From Clostridiales bacterium (GTDB taxonomy: Bacteria > Bacillota > Clostridia > Oscillospirales > Acutalibacteraceae): a DNA stretch of 8,963 nt. The notes below the pieces were generated by a model. That model was given only the letters and a program-made list of their open reading frames with translations. It did not search any database and was not told the origin of the DNA. Position numbers and translations under genes: made by a program. The first letter of the stretch is position 1, and the number at the start of each line of letters is the position of its first letter. Below, piece after piece: positions 1 through 5,900 of this stretch. Location of the stretch: NCBI GenBank assembly GCA_019415925.1, contig DXYG01000095.1, positions 1 through 8,963 on the forward strand. Direction: 5' to 3'.

Positions 1-279
1 GGTTACGTTTGATAGTCAATACGGACACGGCACGCCGTGTCCCTACGACTGTAAAGGAAGCGTTTATTGTTACCCAACGGGCAGCCAAATAGGGCTGCCC
101 CTACAGTTTATTTTATTCCGTAGGGGCGACCCTGTGTGGTCGCCCGAAACGTTACCTATATATCAATTTAAAATTCGGGCAACCGTTTTATCCAAACAAT
201 CCGATTTTTCCACTCGATTTGCCTGCAGGGGCTACCCTGCCGATTTGCGTGTCGAGGCACTCGACAAATTATAGTTTAT
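1..279 (+). repeat. Partial copy 1 of hairpin-rich intergenic element (left part outside window)
   Basis: This is a non-coding stretch that aligns with 3353-3559. Positions 147-220 match 3455-3528 at 73 of 74 bases, and 251-277 are identical to 3533-3559. The interior is built of hairpins: 23-31/34-42 (9 bp), 79-86/93-100 (8 bp), 124-131/138-145 (8 bp), 225-230/235-240 (6 bp) and 251-256/260-265 (GTCGAG/CTCGAC). Compared with copy 2 it has an extra hairpin at 79-100, a different core in the 124-145 hairpin and an extra hairpin at 225-240. It ends in AAATTATAGTTT (266-277), the terminal motif seen in inverted orientation at 3057-3068. The left end lies beyond the window. No open reading frame of note is present. 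Confidence 0.8.
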
Positions 280-282
280 CTT

Positions 283-322
283 ACAAAAACGGCTGAAACA
301 GAATCAAACTGTTTCAGCCGTT
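283..322 (-). terminator. Intrinsic terminator of the C1A peptidase gene
   Basis: A perfect 14-bp stem (288-301 with 309-322) has a 7-nt loop. Read on the minus strand it is followed by a run of five T, two of which lie in the stem. It begins 19 nt past the peptidase stop codon. On the plus strand it is followed only by a broken T-rich stretch, so it may also work weakly in that direction. Confidence 0.85.
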
Positions 323-340
323 CTTTTATTTTCATACGAT

Positions 341-2005
341 TTATTCAATTCCTGCTATTTTTTTCTGAATAGCCGTAGCGTCGGCAATGCTTATGTTTCC
401 GTCACCGTTTATGTCGGCGTTGAGCTTTCGCACTTCTGAAAAATCAACACTGCCTGCAAGGTATTTCTGGATTTCTGTTGCATCTGTTATGTTTACCTTT
501 CCGTCAAGCGTAACATCTCCGAGTAACGAAACCACTGGACCGTTTCCCGTTGTTACAGCCTTTATGACAAGCGTTCCGCCGAGGTCGTCGTTGTTTTCCT
601 GCTTGTACCAGTCAAGCAAATCACGCATATTATTGTCATAGAAAATATAGCTGTCACCGTAATGCGAATCGTTAATAAACATATATTCTCCGGTATCTCC
701 GTTTGTTACCCACTCACAGGTTCCAATAGACGGTTTCTTGTATTCCTCATCTGACGAATCAAGTCCAAAGTTTAGCCGTTCGGTGTTGATTACAACCGCA
801 ATTGAGCCGTAACCGAGAGGGAGCGTATAATCTGAAATGTCTGCGCATATGTAGCCTGCATAATCCGCCGTTGTGCTGTAGAGCTTTGTCCATTTACTTT
901 TATCGTCAACAGGCTTTGATAAATTACCGTCGGGTACGTAATAAATTGTATATTCTGCATTTTTACACTCTGTTTCAAAAATAACCTTGTCGAGCGTATT
1001 GTAACCGTTTGAAAAATCAAATCTGTTTAAATATGCAACCTCATTGCAGTTTTCAATTTCAATATCAATTGTTGCGCCGTAGATTTCATTCTGCTCAAGC
1101 CTTGTATGTTCATCAATTTCCTGAACAGAATTTATTGTATAAAGCGGATGATATCTGCTGTCGAAAATATATTTGTCCTCATAGGAAATCCAGAAATATC
1201 CTCCGAGGGAATTGCTGTTGCCGTAGCTGTTTCTTGCAAGCCACGCCCCGGGTTTTTTGGGCTTTTCGCCAACCGAGCCGTTAAAGTTGCTCCTTGCGTA
1301 ATTGTTGTCCCAGCCGACAATTTCAACACCGTGATTGATTGAGCTTCCGCTGTAGCTTTCGGGCATAAAATATGAAAGTCTGTCCGTACTTAAGCAAGAT
1401 GCCGAGGTAGCGTAGGCACCGTATACACCGCCGTTTTCCATAATAGCAAGTTTGATAGAGTCTGTATCGTTTTTGTTTAGATACTCAACTGATGTAGTGC
1501 CGTATTTTGCAAGGCTTGTATCAATATCGTCCGAGGAAATTCCGCCTGTAATGTCAAAGTCACCCAAGTCCTCAGTTTCAACGCCGCCCTGCCACGAGGT
1601 AAGATAACCGATAGCACCCCACGAATAGCCGCCGTCTTTGTAGTTTCTCTGCCAGCCCTTGCCGTTTTCGTGCTTTGTTGCCCAGATATTGAGGTGGTCA
1701 AAGGACATATTCTGAACCGAAAAGCCCTCTTTCAAAAGCTTTGACTCAAAAACGGAAATGCCCGAAACCGCCCAGCACTCATTATATTTCTGCTGTTTTA
1801 TCCCGGTAACATAACCGAGGTCACGTGAACTGTACTTTGACGGAAGCGATGTGTCAGCCGTTGTACTGATTGCTGATTCATCAGCAGAAACACTTGACAA
1901 ATCATTGTCAATCACAACTGCGCCTGCGCCGAAAGCAGACAAAGCAATTATTCCAAACGTTGCAGATAAAGACACAATTGCTTTTGCAAAAAATCCTTTA
2001 CTCAT
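341..2005 (-). CDS. Secreted C1A (papain-family) cysteine peptidase with lectin-like region and C-terminal dockerin
   Basis: This is a 554-aa exported cysteine peptidase. Residues 1-29 form a signal peptide (Lys near the N-terminus, hydrophobic core, likely cleavage after AGA at 27-29). The papain-type domain spans about 54-290. It has oxyanion Gln71, nucleophile Cys77 in NECWAVSG, His225 in INHGVEIVGWD and Asn259 in LARNSYG. Residues ~310-485 resemble the beta-rich lectin-like domain often fused to bacterial C1 peptidases (family recall). Residues 496-552 are a type I dockerin with two calcium-loop repeats: D497/D501/D508 and D531/N533/D535/D542, each followed by a DATxIQK helix. The dockerin implies docking to a cohesin on a scaffoldin or the cell surface. 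Only ~25 residues separate the signal peptide and catalytic domain, so there is no classical inhibitory propeptide. The ATG start has GGAG at 2014-2017, 8 nt upstream. The gene is intact and monocistronic. Substrate is unknown. Confidence 0.93.
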   Translation of the reverse strand: MSKGFFAKAIVSLSATFGIIALSAFGAGAVVIDNDLSSVSADESAISTTADTSLPSKYSSRDLGYVTGIKQQKYNECWAVSGISVFESKLLKEGFSVQNMSFDHLNIWATKHENGKGWQRNYKDGGYSWGAIGYLTSWQGGVETEDLGDFDITGGISSDDIDTSLAKYGTTSVEYLNKNDTDSIKLAIMENGGVYGAYATSASCLSTDRLSYFMPESYSGSSINHGVEIVGWDNNYARSNFNGSVGEKPKKPGAWLARNSYGNSNSLGGYFWISYEDKYIFDSRYHPLYTINSVQEIDEHTRLEQNEIYGATIDIEIENCNEVAYLNRFDFSNGYNTLDKVIFETECKNAEYTIYYVPDGNLSKPVDDKSKWTKLYSTTADYAGYICADISDYTLPLGYGSIAVVINTERLNFGLDSSDEEYKKPSIGTCEWVTNGDTGEYMFINDSHYGDSYIFYDNNMRDLLDWYKQENNDDLGGTLVIKAVTTGNGPVVSLLGDVTLDGKVNITDATEIQKYLAGSVDFSEVRKLNADINGDGNISIADATAIQKKIAGIE

Positions 2006-2038
2006 AATAATTACTCCAAAAAAACTATGTTTAACAGC

Positions 2039-2067
2039 ATTATAGCAAAAGTAAAAATAATTGTAAA
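2039..2067 (-). promoter_or_regulatory. Sigma-A promoter of the C1A peptidase gene
   Basis: On the minus strand, TTTACA (2062-2067) lies 17 bp from TATAAT (2039-2044), which carries an extended -10 TG one base upstream. The predicted start near 2032 gives a leader of about 27 nt that includes the GGAG site. The -35 overlaps the candidate -35 of the divergent gpr promoter. Confidence 0.75.
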
Positions 2068-2091
2068 GAATATAACTTCGTTTTCACACTA
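2063..2091 (+). promoter_or_regulatory. Candidate sigma-G/F promoter of gpr
   Basis: GTAAA (2063-2067; 4 of 5 to the GHATR -35 recalled for forespore sigma factors) is 17 bp from CACACTA (2085-2091; 6 of 7 to CATNHTA). The predicted start near 2098 precedes the AGGAGGG site at 2109-2115. gpr is a forespore (sigma-F/G) gene in Bacillus, which fits. The consensus is short and matches are imperfect, so this is tentative. Confidence 0.4.
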
Positions 2092-2123
2092 ATAATAAAA
2101 GAAAACGCAGGAGGGAATCTGAT

Positions 2124-2999
2124 ATGCAGCTTCGTACCGACCTTGCGGTGGAGGCAAGGGAAATTGCAGGAGAACATATATCGGGAACGGAATTTAAAAC
2201 CTACAGTGAAAACGGACTTGAAATTTCACGCCTGACCGTAAAAAATCAAAAGGCAAAGCAGGCTCTCGGCAAAGACATAGGAACATATATTACAATTGAA
2301 TTGCCGTCGCTTACCGACAACTTTTCCGAAACAGACGAAAGGCTTGTTACAATCGGCGAGGAAATCCGCAGGCTTCTGCCGGTCAACGGACTTGTGCTTG
2401 TTGCAGGACTCGGAAACACCGAGATAACGCCCGACTCGCTCGGTCCGAAAACAAGCTCACGCATACTTGCCACACGCCACATAACGGGCGAAATTGCAAG
2501 GGCTACGGGACTTGACAAACTTCGTCCCGTTGCAGTTATGCAGACAGGCGTTACAGGGCAGACGGGAATTGAAACAGGCGAGTATATAATGAGCGTTGTA
2601 AAGAGGATAAAGCCAAACGCCGTTGTCGCAATTGACGCACTTGCCTCACGCAGGCTTGAAAGGCTCGGCTGTACGTTACAGATAAGCGACACGGGAATCT
2701 CCCCCGGTGCAGGAGTCGGCAATCACAGAACGAAAATAAATAAAGAAACAATCGGAGTTCCTGTAATTGCAATAGGCGTTCCGACAGTTGTTGACGTTCA
2801 GACGCTTGCCAACGATTTAATCGGTGATGAATTTGACGCACAGACGAGGGAGCAGATTTCTCCGCACGGCAGACAGATGGTGATAATTCCGAGGGAGATT
2901 GACTTGCTGACCGAAAGGGCGTCAAGGCTGATTGCGTTTGCATTAAACGGCGCACTGCAAAACGAATTTGATTTGCCCGACCTTGTTTCACTTATGTAA
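2124..2999 (+). CDS. gpr: Germination protease GPR (spore SASP-degrading endopeptidase, family A25)
   Basis: GPR is made in the forespore as a zymogen and, on germination, cleaves the small acid-soluble proteins that coat spore DNA. The 291-aa protein shows family blocks: RTDLAVEA at 4-11, GLGNTEITPDSLGPK with Asp104, TGVTGQTGIET, AIDALASR with Asp171, QISDTGISPGAGVGN and GVPVIAIGVPTVVD. Asp104 and Asp171 appear to match the two aspartates found essential in the Bacillus megaterium enzyme (127 and 193 by recall). The protein is much shorter than the ~370-aa Bacillus form, mainly because the insertion before the C-terminal PREID block is missing, and only three residues precede RTDLAVEA, leaving little room for a propeptide. 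The ATG start is supported by AGGAGGG at 2109-2115. The gene stands alone, divergent from the peptidase and convergent with rqcH. No plus-strand terminator with a T-tract was found after it. Confidence 0.96.
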   Translation: MQLRTDLAVEAREIAGEHISGTEFKTYSENGLEISRLTVKNQKAKQALGKDIGTYITIELPSLTDNFSETDERLVTIGEEIRRLLPVNGLVLVAGLGNTEITPDSLGPKTSSRILATRHITGEIARATGLDKLRPVAVMQTGVTGQTGIETGEYIMSVVKRIKPNAVVAIDALASRRLERLGCTLQISDTGISPGAGVGNHRTKINKETIGVPVIAIGVPTVVDVQTLANDLIGDEFDAQTREQISPHGRQMVIIPREIDLLTERASRLIAFALNGALQNEFDLPDLVSLM

Positions 3000-3029
3000 A
3001 AAGGCACAAACCGAAATACGGCTTGTGCC
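2998..3029 (-). terminator. Minus-strand intrinsic terminator, probably that of the rqcH transcript
   Basis: The arms 3003-3013 and 3019-3029 form an 11-bp stem on the minus-strand RNA (one G-U pair) with a 5-nt loop, followed by TTTTTA over the gpr stop. On the plus strand the same arms contain an A-C mismatch and lack a T-tract, so the hairpin works best for transcripts arriving from rqcH. It lies about 520 nt beyond the rqcH stop, with the repeat element in between. Confidence 0.65.
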
Positions 3030-3032
3030 AAA

Positions 3033-3050
3033 GGAACGGTCAACCGTTCC
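3033..3050. repeat. Perfect short inverted repeat between terminator and element
   Basis: GGAACGGT (3033-3040) and ACCGTTCC (3043-3050) are exact inverted copies with two bases between. No T-tract follows on either strand. It sits just outside the left end of the hairpin element. Confidence 0.6.
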
Positions 3051-3109
3051 GTACATAAACTATAATTTAGCGGTGAGTTGACTCGCAAAAAAAAATTAAA
3101 AATTTCGGT

Positions 3110-3311
3110 CAAGCCTTTTTAAAGGCTTGCGGGTGTGGGCAGAGCCCACAAAAAGATTGCATTGCAAAATGCAGGAGGGTAGGCAAAACAGTCCGGTGGA
3201 CTGTTTTGCCATAGGGAACCCACTAAAGGGGTTCCCTATGGCGAACTACGTTCGCCATAATGTATAAATTGTTGTAGAATTTATACATAGGGACGTGTAG
3301 GAACCCGTCCC
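3110..3311 (+). repeat. Tandem array of consecutive perfect hairpins
   Basis: Eight stem-loops follow each other with almost no spacer: 3110-3118/3121-3129 (9 bp); 3134-3140/3144-3150 (7 bp, loop AGA); 3158-3163/3168-3173 (6 bp, loop GCAA); 3182-3194/3198-3210 (13 bp, loop GGT); 3210-3221/3229-3240 (12 bp); 3238-3246/3250-3258 (9 bp, loop TAC); 3260-3270/3278-3288 (11 bp); 3290-3295/3306-3311 (6 bp). Neighbouring stems share bases at 3210, 3238-3240 and 3288. All arms are exact complements. Nothing in the set is followed by a T-tract long enough for a typical terminator. Confidence 0.85.
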
Positions 3312-3352
3312 CTACGTAAAGGTTTGTCAGTCAAAATAAATTTGATATAATC

Positions 3353-3559
3353 GGTTGTGTTTGCTAGTCAACACGGACACGGCACGCCGTGTCCCTACGA
3401 CTGTAACGGAAACGTTTGAATATATCCGTAGGGGACGGCATCCTTGACGTCCCTAAACGTTACCTATATATCAATTTATAATTCGGGCAACCGTTTTATC
3501 CAAACAATCCGATTTTTCCACTCGATTTACCCGTCGAGGCACTCGACAAATTATAGTTT
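3353..3559 (+). repeat. Section of the element shared with positions 1-279
   Basis: This is the right-hand part of the element and corresponds to copy 1. Hairpins here are 3375-3383/3386-3394 (9 bp, identical to 23-42), 3432-3437/3448-3453 (GGGACG/CGTCCC, bounded by GTAGGG and CCCTA) and 3533-3538/3542-3547. Copy 1 carries one extra hairpin between the first two and another before the last, so the two copies differ by whole modules and hardly at all elsewhere. Confidence 0.85.
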
Positions 3560-5296
3560 GCCCTCTTTTCCGTCAATTGACGGACTTACATAAACAGTCT
3601 TGTTGTTTACGTAAATCACCATTCCGGGCTTTGCGCCTGAGGGCTTGCTGACATAGCGCACAAGCGTGTAGTCAACAGGCACCTGACTACTGTTTCTTGC
3701 CTTGCTGTGGTAAGCCGCAAGACGTGCCGCCTCTATTATAGCGGTATCACTTATCTCCCGTCCTTCAGCCAGAATTATCGTATGCGATCCGTGAATATCC
3801 TTTGTGTGCAGCCACATATCATTTTTTGACGCAGTTTTCAAAGTGAGCTTATCGTTCTGACGATTGTTTCTGCCGACAAGAATTTTAAAGCCGTCGCTTG
3901 ACTCAAACTCAAGCGGAGGTAGCTGTGACAAAGGCTTTTGCTTGCCTTTTTGACGGTGAAGATAACCCTGTTCGGTAAGCTCCTCTCTTATCTGTGCAAG
4001 CTCTCGTTCCGTTTCGGCTCTGCTAACTTCATCAAGCACCGATTCAATGTATTCAAGCTCCGATTTGCCCTTTTCTATCTGCTCGCCGAGTACCGCCTCG
4101 GCGTTTTTAGCTTTCTGATAATCCTTGTAATACTTCTGCGCATTAGCCGCAGGAGAAATTGCAGGATTGAGCTTTATCCTGATTGTTTTTCCCTCTGCAT
4201 CATAATAATTTTCCACCTCGGCAAACGTTGCTCCACGCTCAATTCGGTAGAGATTTGCCTGTAACAAGTCACCACATATTCTGAGCTGTTCACGGTTTGC
4301 ACACTGCGAAAGCTCCGACTGCTGTTTTGTAATTTTACGTGCAATTCGTTCAGCAGTATTTGTAAGCAGCTTTGTAAGGCTCTGCGACTTTACCCTCATT
4401 CGTTCCCGGCTGTCACGCTCGTCATAAAAAGCGTCAAGCACTTCGGAAAATCCGTTCTTGCTTTCAACCCTTGCAAAACTTCCGTACTGCTTAATCGGCA
4501 TAAAACAGAAGTCAAGCGGCTTGCCGTCCTCACGGTAGACTATGCACGGCTTTTCACTGCAATTTTCGGCTATCGTTTTCAGTCTGCCGATTTCACCGAC
4601 AAGCCTGTCATACAGAACACCGTCAATGCGGTTGGACGCACCCTCCATAACATTGTATTCAAGCTCTCTGCACACAATCGGAGAAACTCCCTGAATTACC
4701 TTGAGCAAAGCTTTGTTAAGCGGCATTTCGACTTCAAGATTTTTTATTTTCTGCGCAATCTCCTCGGGAGCTGAATTTATAATATTCAGCTTATCCTGCG
4801 GCTCGGGAAGCTCGTATTTAATGTTCGGAAGTACAATTCGCTTACTGCTCATAGTGAGGTCAACACGCTTGAGCGAGTCGATAATCACGCCGTCGGAATT
4901 TATGATAATAATGTTGCTGTACATTCCCATAATCTCAACAGAAACGGTAATCATCACCGTATCGCCAAGCTCGTTTACGCACTCAAAGTCGAGGAACAGT
5001 ACTCTGTCGCAGTCCATCTGACGAACAGCAACAAGCTTTCCTCCGCCGAGCCTTTTGCGCAAAAGCATACAGAACATAGGCGGCTGGGCAGGATTTTCGG
5101 GAGTTGTTGTGCAGAAATTTATGCGTGGCGAATTTGCTCTTGCGGAAAGCAAAAGCTTTTTGTTGCCGCCAAAGGTGCGCAAGGTAAAAACAAGCTCGTC
5201 ACGGTTTGGCTGGTAAATCTGCGAAACCCTTGCACCGAGTGCCTCGTTTTCAATTTCATTTTTTATATGCCTTAAAAAAATTCCGTCAAGCGCCAT
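3551..5296 (-). CDS. rqcH: RqcH / NFACT-family ribosome quality control factor (Rqc2 homologue)
   Basis: RqcH binds 50S subunits jammed with peptidyl-tRNA and recruits tRNA-Ala to add C-terminal alanine tails that mark the nascent chain for degradation. The 581-aa protein has the NFACT-N start MALDGIFLRHIKNEI, then Asp97-Arg98 in MDCDRVLF (the pair needed in Bacillus subtilis RqcH, same numbering by recall). A helical coiled-coil middle runs about 287-440. The NFACT-R domain follows at 468-575, with GRNNRQNDKLT and MWLHTKDIHGSH (494-505). The length matches the family (~570 aa). Older annotation calls such proteins fibronectin-binding protein. The ATG start has AGGAG at 5302-5306, 5 nt upstream. 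It lies 113 bp after rlmH with no convincing promoter of its own, although TATAAT occurs at 5365-5370 without a matching -35. Its final two codons and stop fall in the repeat element. Confidence 0.95.
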   Translation of the reverse strand: MALDGIFLRHIKNEIENEALGARVSQIYQPNRDELVFTLRTFGGNKKLLLSARANSPRINFCTTTPENPAQPPMFCMLLRKRLGGGKLVAVRQMDCDRVLFLDFECVNELGDTVMITVSVEIMGMYSNIIIINSDGVIIDSLKRVDLTMSSKRIVLPNIKYELPEPQDKLNIINSAPEEIAQKIKNLEVEMPLNKALLKVIQGVSPIVCRELEYNVMEGASNRIDGVLYDRLVGEIGRLKTIAENCSEKPCIVYREDGKPLDFCFMPIKQYGSFARVESKNGFSEVLDAFYDERDSRERMRVKSQSLTKLLTNTAERIARKITKQQSELSQCANREQLRICGDLLQANLYRIERGATFAEVENYYDAEGKTIRIKLNPAISPAANAQKYYKDYQKAKNAEAVLGEQIEKGKSELEYIESVLDEVSRAETERELAQIREELTEQGYLHRQKGKQKPLSQLPPLEFESSDGFKILVGRNNRQNDKLTLKTASKNDMWLHTKDIHGSHTIILAEGREISDTAIIEAARLAAYHSKARNSSQVPVDYTLVRYVSKPSGAKPGMVIYVNNKTVYVSPSIDGKEGKL

Positions 5297-5375
5297 AATT
5301 TCTCCTGTTTAATTTACGCAATCAATATAAATTCAGCGCACAACCTTTCCAAACTGCACGCAATATTATAAATTT

Positions 5376-5398
5376 GGAGCGTAGCGACCCTAAACTCC
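5376..5398 (-). terminator. Weak hairpin between rlmH and rqcH
   Basis: Arms 5376-5384 and 5390-5398 form nine base positions with one mismatch and one G-U pair on the minus strand, with a 5-nt loop. The following sequence is AT-rich but not a T-tract, so termination would be partial at best. The 7-bp unit ACTCCAC is repeated in tandem at 5394-5407 and overlaps the right arm. The rest of the 113-bp gap holds only the rqcH ribosome site. Confidence 0.3.
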
Positions 5399-5409
5399 AC
5401 ACTCCACAC

Positions 5410-5895
5410 TTATTTGTGGTATTTACCGTTTGATGAAATCTCAAATGCACGGTAAATCTGTTCGCTTAAAATCATTCTTGCCATCTGGTGAGGAAACGTC
5501 ATTCTGCTCATAGAAAGTCTGAAATTTGCTCTCTGCTTTACCTCATTGCTCAGTCCGTAACTTCCGCCGATGATAAAATCAACCGTACTTTTGCCGCTGA
5601 CTGAAACGCTGTCAATTGTCTTTGAAAGCTCCTCACTTGAGAGCATTTTGCCTTCAATGCACATAGCTACAACATAATCTGACTGATTGATTTTCTGTAA
5701 AATACGTTTGCCCTCTGCGTTAATCACTTCGCTTATCTGCGACTCGTTAGGGCTGTTGCTTTTTATTTTTTCCTCTGAAAGCTCGACAACCGAAAATTTG
5801 CAGAACGCCGAAAGTCTTTTTGCGTATTCGTTTATTGCGTCGGTAAAATACTTCTCCTTGATTTTGCCGATACAAATAATATTCACTCTAATCAT
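5410..5895 (-). CDS. rlmH: 23S rRNA (pseudouridine-1915-N3) methyltransferase RlmH
   Basis: RlmH is a small SPOUT-class methyltransferase that uses S-adenosylmethionine to methylate pseudouridine 1915 in helix 69 of 23S rRNA, acting on assembled 70S ribosomes. The 161-aa length is normal (155-160). Visible family signatures are the N-terminal NIICIGKIKEKY, the knot loop IIGGSYGLS (108-116), the TFPHQMAR block (133-140), EQIYRA (145-150) and the invariant C-terminal YHK. The start ATG is 5 bp after the walJ stop. Only a weak AAAGAA lies in front of it, so it is probably translated by coupling to walJ. This neighbour pair recalls Bacillus subtilis, where walJ and rlmH lie close together. No defects seen. 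Confidence 0.96.
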   Translation of the reverse strand: MIRVNIICIGKIKEKYFTDAINEYAKRLSAFCKFSVVELSEEKIKSNSPNESQISEVINAEGKRILQKINQSDYVVAMCIEGKMLSSEELSKTIDSVSVSGKSTVDFIIGGSYGLSNEVKQRANFRLSMSRMTFPHQMARMILSEQIYRAFEISSNGKYHK

Positions 5896-5900
5896 ATTCT

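Larger units (their letters stand above)
3057..3559 (+). mobile_element. MITE-like non-coding element with 12-bp terminal inverted repeats (copy 2)
   Basis: The 503-bp segment begins with AAACTATAATTT (3057-3068) and ends with its exact inverse AAATTATAGTTT (3548-3559). Similarity continues inward as a small palindrome at each end: GAGTTGACTC at 3075-3084 and GTCGAGGCACTCGAC at 3533-3547. There is no credible gene inside. The interior is a run of perfect hairpins (3110-3311, described separately) and then the section shared with 1-279. No target-site duplication is visible. The right end supplies the last two codons and stop of rqcH. Calling it mobile is an inference from inverted ends, copy number of at least two in 9 kb, and intergenic position. 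A repeat assembled by other means is possible. Confidence 0.6.

Noticed and set aside
2246..2991. Long open frames on the minus strand across gpr
   Set aside because: They run antisense to an unmistakable gpr, have no family resemblance and arise from its codon bias.
3003..3050. Plus-strand terminator of gpr
   Set aside because: Neither hairpin here is followed by a T-tract on the plus strand, and the first has a mismatch in that orientation but is fully paired with T5 on the minus strand.
3110..3460. CRISPR array
   Set aside because: The repeated structure consists of different inverted repeats with irregular spacing. There is no constant direct repeat separated by equal unique spacers.
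3938..5021. Plus-strand open frames inside rqcH
   Set aside because: They are antisense shadows with hydrophobic, low-sense translations and no supporting start signals.
5365..5370. rqcH promoter with TATAAT
   Set aside because: The -10 is perfect, but the hexamer 17 bp upstream (TTAGGG) matches poorly. The DNA is AT-rich, so it was left as a remark only.
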